This document shows positions 7,396-12,767 of a DNA stretch of 12,767 bases, one piece after another. A model generated the notes under the pieces. That model ran no database searches. It had not been told where the DNA came from and saw nothing but the letters and a program-made list of their open reading frames with translations. The first letter of the stretch is position 1, and every line of letters starts with the position of its first letter. A program made the position numbers and the translations under genes. Source of the stretch: Bacteroidota bacterium (GTDB lineage Bacteria; Bacteroidota; Bacteroidia; Bacteroidales; VadinHA17); the NCBI GenBank assembly GCA_030593185.1, contig JAUVHQ010000033.1, positions 1-12,767 on the forward strand, given 5' to 3'.

Positions 7396-7837
7396 ATTAA
7401 CTCATTTATTTATTTCAAAAACAATAATTTATTCATCAAAAAGATTATTTAATGGTCTTTAATTTTACGAAAATAATTTTGCCCAAATAATATAACACTA
7501 AAACCGAAATGTAAATAGTATATCGTGTAGATTTTTATTTTAAGCAAGAATAACGTTATTAATAACGTTATTAGTAACGTAATTAATAACGTAATTAATT
7601 TTTAATGTTACTTATATTATCGTATCGGAATTTAACTTCGTTGAGATCGTAGGCTTGGTTCAAAATTGTTTCTTGATTAATAAAGTATAGGGTAAAGATT
7701 TCTAACTATACATTCTAACTTGTTAGCCTTTACAAATAACTAAAATTAACATAATATATCAATCAAATATTGCTTTTTGATTTCTTTACTCATATTAGAT
7801 AAAAATTAGATCAAGAATACAAAAAATTCCACAAAAA
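7396..7837. other. Gene-free AT-rich region upstream of the former arginine/proline operon
   Basis: No credible coding frame is visible on either strand. The region contains four tandem 12-mers (7551-7598) and an imperfect hairpin built from GTAAAG (7692-7697) plus CTAAC (7702-7706) pairing with GTTAG (7722-7726) plus CTTTAC (7728-7733). TAATTTTG (7475-7482) resembles a plus-strand -7 box but lacks a -33 partner. The promoter of the minus-strand YoaP-like gene must lie near 7400-7500, but I see no consensus match there. The rest is nondescript AT-rich sequence, possibly eroded. Confidence 0.5.
7551..7598. repeat. Four tandem 12-bp repeats, TAACGTWATTAR
   Basis: Four contiguous units are seen: TAACGTTATTAA, TAACGTTATTAG, TAACGTAATTAA, TAACGTAATTAA. 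The units differ only at the seventh and last bases. Units 1 and 2 contain the palindrome AACGTT, and all contain in-frame stop codons, so this is not coding. Iteron-like spacing of 12 bp would place binding sites slightly more than one helical turn apart. A slipped-strand microsatellite-like origin is the simple alternative. Confidence 0.85.
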
Positions 7838-7870
7838 TTTGGTTTATTTATTTCATTTTGCATATATTTG
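7838..7870 (+). promoter_or_regulatory. Bacteroidetes-type promoter of the former argR-led operon
   Basis: TTTG (7838-7841) and TATATTTG (7863-7870) match the -33 TTTG and -7 TAnnTTTG consensus with a 21-nt spacer. The predicted start of transcription is near 7876, 20 nt before the argR ATG at 7896. This is the best promoter match on the plus strand of the right half. With no clear promoter directly before proC, it may now drive the proline genes through the relics. Confidence 0.6.
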
Positions 7871-7893
7871 CATTATAAATGCATATTTATACA
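7859..7893. promoter_or_regulatory. ARG-box-like operator overlapping the promoter
   Basis: Phased TGCA/TACA half-sites recur at 7859, 7869, 7880 and 7890, spaced 10-11 bp. They form the perfect dyad TGCATT-ATA-AATGCA (7869-7883) and two imperfect ones (TGCATATATTTGCA, 7859-7872, and TGCATATTTATACA, 7880-7893). This resembles the paired A/T-rich palindromes bound by ArgR hexamers in other bacteria, though the half-site is TGCAT rather than TGAAT. The position over the -7 box and the relic argR gene immediately downstream fit autoregulation. The assignment is inferred. Confidence 0.4.
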
Positions 7894-7895
7894 TT

Positions 7896-8055
7896 ATGAT
7901 AAGCAAATCCAAACGTTTATTGGCAACCAGCCAGATCATTAACACTCAGAAGATCAGAAGTCAATCGGAGCTTTTGAATTTCCTAAGAATCAAAGGATAC
8001 AACAGATTGATTTTGATCTTCCCTGAATTAAAGGACCGTATCAGGCAATAGCCCT
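7896..8055 (+). pseudogene. argR: Arginine repressor relic (N-terminal winged-helix part, then frameshifts)
   Basis: From the ATG at 7896 the frame reads MISKSKRLLATSQIINTQ, then KIRSQSELLNFLRIKGYN. This is the N-terminal DNA-binding helix pattern of ArgR (S-Q-x-E-L-L followed by a G-Y/F-N turn). Normally TQATLSRDLKxLRIG should follow. Instead the frame reads RLILIFPELKDRIRQ and stops at 8051. Pieces of the expected continuation remain: TTCCCTGAATTAAAGGAC reads S-R-E-L-K-D if one base is restored, and G-N-S-P (8044-8055) follows R-I in a shifted frame. Intact ArgR is about 150 residues; the C-terminal arginine-binding domain is absent. An upstream ATG at 7839 lies before the promoter and is not used. 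The product could at most be a 51-residue fragment. Confidence 0.7.
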
Positions 8056-8073
8056 GTTTTATTTCAGCGACTC

Positions 8074-8094
8074 TTCTGATATCCCATATCAGAA
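8074..8094. repeat. Perfect 9-bp stem-loop in the argR/argG relic spacer
   Basis: TTCTGATAT (8074-8082) and ATATCAGAA (8086-8094) are exact inverted copies separated only by CCC. No T run follows on either strand, so it is not a standard intrinsic terminator. It may be an mRNA-stabilising hairpin, an operator, or a by-product of rearrangement in decaying sequence. Confidence 0.6.
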
Positions 8095-8190
8095 CAAGGC
8101 TACATACTTTAGACTGCAAACATCACACTTTCATTCGATAATACCAATAAATAGTTAAGTAATAAACACATCTTTTAAATCTAAAATCTA

Positions 8191-8338
8191 ATGAAAAAAC
8201 AGAAGCAAAAAGTAATTCTCACTTACAGTGGAGGTCTGGACACTTCAGTAATATTGAAATGGTGATCAGGTACGCTTTGAACTAGCCCATAATGCTATAA
8301 TAAGTAAAAAAATTAAGAATCATATTTATAGCCTGTAA
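8191..8338 (+). pseudogene. argG: Argininosuccinate synthase relic with internal deletion
   Basis: An ATG at 8191 opens MKKQKQKVILTYSGGLDTS, then VILKW and stop (TGA, 8263-8265). SGGLDTS is the ATP-pyrophosphatase signature at the N-terminus of argininosuccinate synthase. One frame over, starting at 8264, the sequence reads DQVRFELAHNAIISKK and stops at 8338. GNDQVRFEL is the second conserved signature of the same enzyme, normally about 100 residues further on. The two signatures are thus joined with most of the codons between them missing, and the remaining roughly 270 codons after the second block are also gone. The enzyme joins citrulline and aspartate in arginine synthesis; this remnant cannot be active. 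It lies 30 bp before the proC start, where I would expect argC and argD in relatives. Confidence 0.85.
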
Positions 8339-8368
8339 ATTGGTAATTAAACTTCAAAAAATATTAGA

Positions 8369-9190
8369 ATGATAAAAAAGATATCAATATTGGGTGGTGG
8401 AAATATTGGGAAAGCCATAGCTCTTGGCCTTTTGCAAACGGGTCTGCATAATCCCGAATCCATAATAGTAACCCGAAGGAATCTGTCATTATTAAACGAT
8501 TTGGCAGAAAAAGGAATTAAAATTACTTCTGATAACCGGTTTGCAGTTGAAAATGCAGATTTGATAATTATTGCAGTTCGACCCCGGCAGGTAAACAACT
8601 TGCTAAAAGAGATCGGGAATTACATTAAGTCCGAAACCCATGTACTGGCCTCAGTAGTTCCATCATATAATATAGATGCAATAGCCAGGTTAGTGGATAA
8701 AAGTGTGTCTGTTATCAGAGTAATGCCAAATTTAGCCATTTCTGTGAATGAATCAATGACATGCCTGGCGGCAAATACCGATGAGCATGAGAAACTTGAA
8801 GAAGTTCAATCTGTTTTCAATCAAATGGGGAAAACCATTATAATTGATGAACAATTAATGCCGGCAGCCACTGTTCTTGGGGCCTGTGGAATTGCATTTT
8901 TTCTGAGAACAATCAGGGCTGTTTCACAGGGAGGAATACAAATCGGTTTTCATGCTGAAGAAGCTCAACTAATTGCTTCACAAACATCGAAGGGAGCTTC
9001 AGCATTACTAATCGATTCCAAAAATCATCCGGAAAAAGAAATTGATAAGGTTACTACTCCCAGAGGAATTACAATAGCCGGACTGAATGAAATGGACCAT
9101 AGAGGTTTAAATTCCGCATTGATTAAAGGAATAATGACCTCCTTCAATGAAATAAGTAATTCTGATCAGAGCAATAATATTAATAGTTAA
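8369..9190 (+). CDS. proC: Pyrroline-5-carboxylate reductase
   Basis: A 273-residue cytoplasmic enzyme for the last step of proline synthesis, reducing 1-pyrroline-5-carboxylate to L-proline with NAD(P)H. The N-terminal Rossmann fold shows ISILGGGNIGKAI (residues 5-17), followed by VTRRN at the end of the second strand. IIIAVRPRQV (66-75) and VIRVMPNLAISV (115-126) are family-typical. The dimerisation helices carry LGACGIAFFLRTIRA (170-184), and the P5CR signature is TTPRGITIAGLNEM (229-242). Length is as expected. The ATG at 8369 directly precedes the Rossmann strand, as usual. No promoter consensus is visible in the 30 bp before it, so it probably depends on the old arg promoter upstream. 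It is separated from proB-like 1 by 128 bp without a clear promoter or terminator. Confidence 0.95.
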   Translation: MIKKISILGGGNIGKAIALGLLQTGLHNPESIIVTRRNLSLLNDLAEKGIKITSDNRFAVENADLIIIAVRPRQVNNLLKEIGNYIKSETHVLASVVPSYNIDAIARLVDKSVSVIRVMPNLAISVNESMTCLAANTDEHEKLEEVQSVFNQMGKTIIIDEQLMPAATVLGACGIAFFLRTIRAVSQGGIQIGFHAEEAQLIASQTSKGASALLIDSKNHPEKEIDKVTTPRGITIAGLNEMDHRGLNSALIKGIMTSFNEISNSDQSNNINS

Positions 9191-9318
9191 TACACACAAT
9201 CTAAAGTCTCAGGGTCTAAGGGTTGCAGAGGCCAAGAGTAACATTTCAACATTTAACTTTTTGACCTTTTAGGCATTTCTTTTTTTTGGCATTCTAAATT
9301 AAAACAATAACAGAATTC

Positions 9319-9987
9319 ATGAAGATAGTAGTCAAAGTTGAAATTACCAGCCTGATAACACCGGAAGGAAAATTTGATAAAAAGAAATTAGAAAGGTTGA
9401 CAATGGTGTTAACCAATTTGCGTAACAGCGGCATTGAGATACTGGTTGTTTCATCGGGTGCCATTTTTCTCGGAGCCACAAAACTGGGACTTGAAAATTT
9501 GCCTGTGGAGCGTATTACGAAACAAGCAGTAGCTGCTGTAGGCCAGGTTGAATTGATGAAATATTACCGGTACTATTTTGATATGTTCAACCAGGTAGCT
9601 GCACAGATTCTGCTAACCAATGATGTAATTAATAACCCCATAAGGAACAGGAACACACAAAACACATTGATAAACCTGCTTTCAAAGAAGATCATCCCTA
9701 TTATCAATGAAAATGATTCAGTTTCGACGGATGATATTGACCTGGATGATAATTACTATATGGTACTGAATGTTGTCAGTATAGTTGATGCCGAATTGAT
9801 CATAGTGAAATCCAAAGAAAACGGGAAATTTCTATTTATACACCGTGGCAATAAGTTTGAAAATATAAAAGTGAATGAGAACAAACTAATTGAGACCATT
9901 ACAAATATCCAGAAGAAAATATCTTATGGGAAATATTTATCTGAGCCATTTCCACCAGATTTTAACAAATTATTCTTTCACTATTAG
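9319..9987 (+). CDS. Truncated glutamate-5-kinase-like protein, probable pseudokinase
   Basis: A 222-residue amino-acid-kinase-fold protein plainly paralogous to the next gene: LVVSSGAI (42-49), QAVAAVGQVELM (69-80), QVAAQILLTNDVINNPIR (92-109), PIINENDSVST (127-137). Key catalytic parts are changed or missing. The phosphate-binding KVGSS of the neighbour is KVEIT (6-10). The SDIEGLY strand-loop is KSKENGKF (164-171). The protein stops just before the GTGGMxTK segment, so the nucleotide-binding lobe and its lysine are gone. The glutamate-binding loop is DDNYYMVL (143-150). The frame is intact and its stop is 3 nt before the next ATG, so it is translationally coupled to the second kinase. Likely a regulatory or partner subunit, or an early-stage decaying duplicate; phosphorylation of glutamate is unlikely. 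Confidence 0.8.
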   Translation: MKIVVKVEITSLITPEGKFDKKKLERLTMVLTNLRNSGIEILVVSSGAIFLGATKLGLENLPVERITKQAVAAVGQVELMKYYRYYFDMFNQVAAQILLTNDVINNPIRNRNTQNTLINLLSKKIIPIINENDSVSTDDIDLDDNYYMVLNVVSIVDAELIIVKSKENGKFLFIHRGNKFENIKVNENKLIETITNIQKKISYGKYLSEPFPPDFNKLFFHY

Positions 9988-9990
9988 ATT

Positions 9991-10791
9991 ATGGATCGAG
10001 TAAAAAAACTATCGCAAAAGAAAAGAATAGTCATTAAAGTTGGCAGTTCCACCCTGTCATTTTCAAATGGCAGAATAAATCTTCAGAGGATCGAATCACT
10101 TGCTACAGTCCTGACAAAGATCCATCAGGATAATGTTGAAGTGATTTTAGTTACTTCAGGGGCTGTTGCTGTTGGCGGGGGCATATTAGGTATTGATAAG
10201 AAACCACATAATTTATCAGAAAAACAAGCCCTGGCCGCAATCGGGCAAGCGGAATTAATAAGAATCTACCAGAAATTCTTTAAGGAATATGATCAGGTTG
10301 TTGCCCAGGTGTTGCTTACAAAAGACGGCATTTTAAATCCGGTACGCCGGGAAAATGCCTGTAATACACTTAATTCGCTTCTTAATATGAATATATTGCC
10401 AATAATCAATGAAAACGACACTGTTTCGACCCGTGGCGTTGAATTTGGTAACAATTATATTTTATCTACAAGTGTTGCTGTTCTTATAAACGCCGATCTG
10501 CTCATAATGCTTTCTGATATCGAGGGATTATACTCGGAAGATCTGAAAAAAATTATAAATGCTACCTTCATTCCAACCGTAACAGAAATCTCACCCGGTT
10601 TGGAAAAAAGTGCCAGAGGCTCAAAAAATTCATTTGGAACAGGAGGTATGACAACCAAACTTGATGCTGTGAAGATCTGTTTTGAAGCAGGTATTGATAC
10701 AATTCTTACCAATGGTAAAGAACCGGAAATAATTTATGATATTATTAAAGGCAAAGAGATTGGAACCTATTTTATTTCAAGTAAAACCTAA
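9991..10791 (+). CDS. proB: Glutamate 5-kinase, PUA-less, with divergent substrate loop
   Basis: A 266-residue amino acid kinase expected to catalyse the ATP-dependent phosphorylation of glutamate, first step of proline synthesis. Motifs in order: VIKVGSS (14-20), LVTSGAV (53-59), AAIGQAEL (82-89), PIINENDTVST (137-147), LSDIEGLY (174-181), SFGTGGMTTKLDA (214-226) with the phosphate-contacting lysine at 223. The protein ends after the kinase domain and lacks the C-terminal PUA domain found in E. coli ProB and many homologues. The loop usually read as GDND or DNDELS is FGNNYILST (152-160), with Asp to Asn and Asp to Tyr changes at positions implicated in binding glutamate. Tyr at this place is shared with the truncated paralogue upstream. 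It is still the best candidate for the working kinase, since proC and proA are intact. Confidence 0.88.
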   Translation: MDRVKKLSQKKRIVIKVGSSTLSFSNGRINLQRIESLATVLTKIHQDNVEVILVTSGAVAVGGGILGIDKKPHNLSEKQALAAIGQAELIRIYQKFFKEYDQVVAQVLLTKDGILNPVRRENACNTLNSLLNMNILPIINENDTVSTRGVEFGNNYILSTSVAVLINADLLIMLSDIEGLYSEDLKKIINATFIPTVTEISPGLEKSARGSKNSFGTGGMTTKLDAVKICFEAGIDTILTNGKEPEIIYDIIKGKEIGTYFISSKT

Positions 10792-10841
10792 TGAAGGGTA
10801 AATCAATAGAAAACATAATGAATTGAAATAAAAAGAAAATT

Positions 10842-12089
10842 ATGGAAGAATTGACAACAAAAGGAAAGAATGCAAAAGAGGCTGCCAACTACCTCATGAA
10901 AGTTTCTTCTGACAGGAAAAATGATGTTTTACTACACTCTGCTGAACTTCTTATGAGACACAAAGAAGAGATTATTATTGCAAATAAAAAAGACCTTCGC
11001 TCTGCCAGGAAGAACGGAATCAAAGATACACTGCTAGACCGACTGATCCTGGATGAAGGCAGGATTTTAGGTATGGCTGAAGGCTTACGGGAAATTGCTT
11101 CATTGAATGATCCGGTAGGAGAAGTCCTGAGTATGAACCGAAGACCAAACGGACTGATGATTGGAAAACAGAGGGTCCCGATCGGAGTTATCGGGATTAT
11201 TTTTGAATCGAGGCCAAATGTTACTGTAGATGCATTCGGATTATGTCTGAAGACCGGTAATGCCTCTATTCTCAGGGGTGGGAAAGAGGCTATTCATTCT
11301 AATCTGGCCATTAACAGGATCCTTCAACTTTCTTTAACAAATTGCAAATTTCCTGTTAAGGCAGTCCAGGTAATTGAAGACACTACACGCGAAAGTTCCC
11401 TGGCCCTAATGAAACTGAATGGATACCTTGACCTGCTCATCCCAAGAGGCGGTGCGGGTCTTATCAAAACAGTAGTTGAGAACAGTTCGGTTCCGGTGAT
11501 TGAAACCGGAGTTGGTAATTGCCATATCTATGTTGATAATTATGCTGATATTGAGAAGGCAAACAATATCACTATAAATGCAAAAACACAGCGACCCGGA
11601 GTATGCAATGCTGCAGAAACCCTGCTGATTCATTCGGAGATTGCCGAAGAGTTTATTCCGGAAATTTGCCGTAAACTATCTGATAAAAACGTGGAAATCA
11701 GAGGTGACGATACAGTTACTAAATATTATCCAGGTGCTAAACAGGCAACCGAAGAGGACTGGTCAACTGAATACCTTAATCTGATCCTTGCCGTTAAAGT
11801 TGTTGATTCACTTGATGAAGCCTTAAACCACATCCACGCATACGGGACAAAACACTCTGAAGCCATTATCACAGAGAATTATTCACATGCTCAACGGTTT
11901 TTAAATGAGATTGATGCAGCGGCAGTATATGTGAATGCTTCTACCCGGTTTACAGACGGTTATGAATTCGGTTTCGGGGCAGAGATAGGGATTAGCACTC
12001 AGAAACTTCATGCCAGAGGGCCTATGGGACTGAAAGAACTTACTACTACAAAATATATCATTTATGGTGATGGTCAGATAAGAGTGTAA
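10842..12089 (+). CDS. proA: Glutamate-5-semialdehyde dehydrogenase (gamma-glutamyl phosphate reductase)
   Basis: A 415-residue NADPH-dependent enzyme of the aldehyde dehydrogenase superfamily, the usual length for ProA. It reduces gamma-glutamyl phosphate to glutamate semialdehyde, which cyclises to the substrate of ProC. Visible are RVPIGVIGIIFESRPNVT (111-128), KTGNASILRGGKEA (137-150), DLLIPRGGAGLI (197-208), VIETGVGNCHIYVD (219-232), the catalytic cysteine in QRPGVCNAAET (Cys255), and the ProA signature region from VNASTRFTDG (364-373) through GFGAEIGIST. Nothing appears damaged. It starts 50 bp after the proB stop and is the last gene of the proline cluster. ProA and ProB act as a channelling pair because the phosphate intermediate is unstable. 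Confidence 0.97.
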   Translation: MEELTTKGKNAKEAANYLMKVSSDRKNDVLLHSAELLMRHKEEIIIANKKDLRSARKNGIKDTLLDRLILDEGRILGMAEGLREIASLNDPVGEVLSMNRRPNGLMIGKQRVPIGVIGIIFESRPNVTVDAFGLCLKTGNASILRGGKEAIHSNLAINRILQLSLTNCKFPVKAVQVIEDTTRESSLALMKLNGYLDLLIPRGGAGLIKTVVENSSVPVIETGVGNCHIYVDNYADIEKANNITINAKTQRPGVCNAAETLLIHSEIAEEFIPEICRKLSDKNVEIRGDDTVTKYYPGAKQATEEDWSTEYLNLILAVKVVDSLDEALNHIHAYGTKHSEAIITENYSHAQRFLNEIDAAAVYVNASTRFTDGYEFGFGAEIGISTQKLHARGPMGLKELTTTKYIIYGDGQIRV

Positions 12090-12215
12090 TATATTAATAC
12101 TTTTCCTTCAACGTATTAATATTCAAGACGGATCGTTTAATTAAACTCTAATTAATGATAAAGTAAAAAATAATAATTTTATTTCTATCTTTACACTTTC
12201 AATTTCAAATTTAAA

Positions 12216-12326
12216 ATGCAGAATTTTATTTTCATATCAGGCTTTTCTATAGCTCCATCAGAGTCTGTTAACATCAATCATTCTGTACCCCACCTGTTCT
12301 CATCAACATTTACATGTACCCCCTAG
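12216..12326 (+). CDS. Possible 36-residue leader ORF upstream of aspartate kinase
   Basis: ATG at 12216 opens a 36-codon frame beginning MQNFIFISGFSIAPSESVN and ending STFTCTP, with the TAG stop inside the C5-TAG-G4 palindrome. A TATCTTTA box lies 23 bp upstream. It has four Ile and three Thr codons, which would suit attenuation of a threonine/isoleucine pathway gene, but neither residue is clustered as in classical leader peptides. It may be a chance frame. Confidence 0.22.
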   Translation: MQNFIFISGFSIAPSESVNINHSVPHLFSSTFTCTP

Positions 12327-12332
12327 GGGGTA
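12317..12332. promoter_or_regulatory. Perfect 16-bp GC-rich palindrome (CsoR-type operator candidate)
   Basis: TACCCCCTAGGGGGTA is self-complementary over all 16 bases and stands out in sequence that is mostly A/T. TACCC...GGGTA palindromes are characteristic of operators of the CsoR/RcnR/CstR repressor family, which respond to copper, other metals or persulfides. It lies 94 bp upstream of the aspartate kinase start. No matching regulator or metal gene is in view, so the link is by pattern only. There is no loop or T run, so it is not a terminator. Confidence 0.45.
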
Positions 12333-12426
12333 ATAATTACACATATCATCGATTCTGTAGTATATTCCTATAAATCAAGATCATATCCTGATCACTAATA
12401 TATATAACAATATAATTTTAAACAAA

Positions 12427-12767
12427 ATGAGAGTACTTAAATTCGGCGGTTCCTGTATCAGATCGGCAAAGGATATAAGAAACCTGAGTGCAATTATTAG
12501 TAATTACTACCAAAAAGAAAAATTGACCATTGTAGTTTCAGCATTTCAGGGGATTACCGATCAATTGGAACAATGCGGAAATTTTGCTGTTAACAAAAGT
12601 GCTGGTTACCAGAAGGCTATAGATGGAATTGAATCTCTCCATCTTACAGTTATTGATGAACTTTTTCCGGTTACTGATCAAAGTCCGATCAAAGCAGAGG
12701 TAAAAGTCATGATTAACGAAGTTGAAGATTTATGTACCGGTATTTCTTTTCTTGAAGAATTCTCTTT
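12427..12767 (+). CDS. Aspartate kinase, N-terminal fragment (runs off right edge)
   Basis: An ATG at 12427 opens MRVLKFGGSCIRSAKDIRNL; the visible 113 residues continue to the window edge. KFGGS is the nucleotide-binding start of aspartate kinases, IVVSAFQGITDQLEQ (about 35-49) is the second family motif, and EVEDLCTGISFLEE (about 97-110) aligns with the helical region before the catalytic S/T-P-R segment. The enzyme phosphorylates aspartate as the entry to lysine, threonine and methionine. Whether this is a monofunctional lysC-type or a fused thrA-type kinase-homoserine dehydrogenase cannot be told from the visible part. The KFGG-S-C pairing instead of KFGG-T-S is slightly divergent. Confidence 0.85.
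   Translation, partial: MRVLKFGGSCIRSAKDIRNLSAIISNYYQKEKLTIVVSAFQGITDQLEQCGNFAVNKSAGYQKAIDGIESLHLTVIDELFPVTDQSPIKAEVKVMINEVEDLCTGISFLEEFS

Larger units (their letters stand above)
12090..12426. other. Intergenic region between proA and the aspartate kinase gene
   Basis: The 337-bp gap contains a weak plus-strand -7 match TATCTTTA (12186-12193), a possible small leader ORF (12216-12326), the 16-bp palindrome at 12317-12332, and a short dyad GATCA-TATCC-TGATC (12379-12393) about 35 bp before the kinase start. No strong terminator for proA is evident. The region just upstream of the kinase ATG is almost purely A/T. Confidence 0.45.

Noticed and set aside
7551..7598. The 12-mer array as a CRISPR
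   Set aside because: Units are directly adjacent without spacers and too short; no cas genes are present.
7839..8051. A 70-codon plus-strand ORF starting at 7839 as a novel small gene
   Set aside because: Its first 19 codons lie over the promoter and operator, and the rest from 7896 is the ArgR N-terminus followed by frameshifted sequence. Better explained as an argR relic.
8052..8190. A tRNA or small structured RNA gene between the relics
   Set aside because: Only one simple hairpin is present; no cloverleaf, CCA end or known RNA motif can be built.
9319..10791. The two kinase-like frames as one proB broken by a frameshift
   Set aside because: Both carry a complete set of N-terminal motifs in the same order, so they are tandem paralogues, not halves of one gene.

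Overview
The window looks like chromosomal DNA of an AT-rich member of the Bacteroidetes, probably a Bacteroidales or Marinilabiliales relative. The evidence is the protein families present (a DUF3078 outer-membrane-type protein, a Bacteroidetes-type long GNAT protein, a YoaP-like GNAT) and promoter elements of the phylum's TTTG / TAnnTTTG type. Shine-Dalgarno sequences are largely absent. I see no tRNA, rRNA, CRISPR array, insertion sequence or phage gene.

Left part (1-2899, all minus strand): the first codons of a YicC-type endoribonuclease run off the left edge, with their own promoter overlapping the stop codon of the next gene. Upstream lies a two-gene unit, tryptophanase (tnaA) followed after 8 nt by a MATE-family efflux pump. 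A 366-bp divergent region separates tnaA from a plus-strand gene for a secreted 633-residue DUF3078 protein. That gene converges on a minus-strand GNAT gene across a compact cluster of nested palindromes. The GNAT gene is interrupted by one in-frame TAA. Behind it lies a second acetyltransferase of the YoaP type (GNAT plus a thioredoxin-like tail).

Right part (7396-12767, all plus strand): this is an amino-acid biosynthesis locus that has lost its arginine half. A 500-bp gene-free stretch contains four tandem copies of a 12-bp unit and then a good promoter overlapping ARG-box-like dyads. The promoter leads into the ruins of argR (N-terminal DNA-binding part, then frameshifts) and of argG. The argG relic keeps the ATP-binding signature and the DQVRFEL signature, brought together out of frame by an internal deletion. 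argC and argD, which I recall lying between argG and proC in related bacteria, are absent. Intact proC, two tandem glutamate-5-kinase-like genes and proA follow. The first kinase-like gene is a shortened pseudokinase; the second keeps most catalytic motifs but has substitutions in its glutamate-binding loop. Proline synthesis from glutamate therefore seems retained, while arginine synthesis at this locus is gone.

After proA, a 337-bp gap carries a possible 36-codon leader ORF whose stop codon lies inside a perfect 16-bp GC-rich palindrome. The window then ends in the start of an aspartate kinase gene. The most distinctive signals are the fossil arginine operon, the proB-like pseudokinase beside a divergent proB, the nonsense-interrupted GNAT gene, and the four structured non-coding sites.
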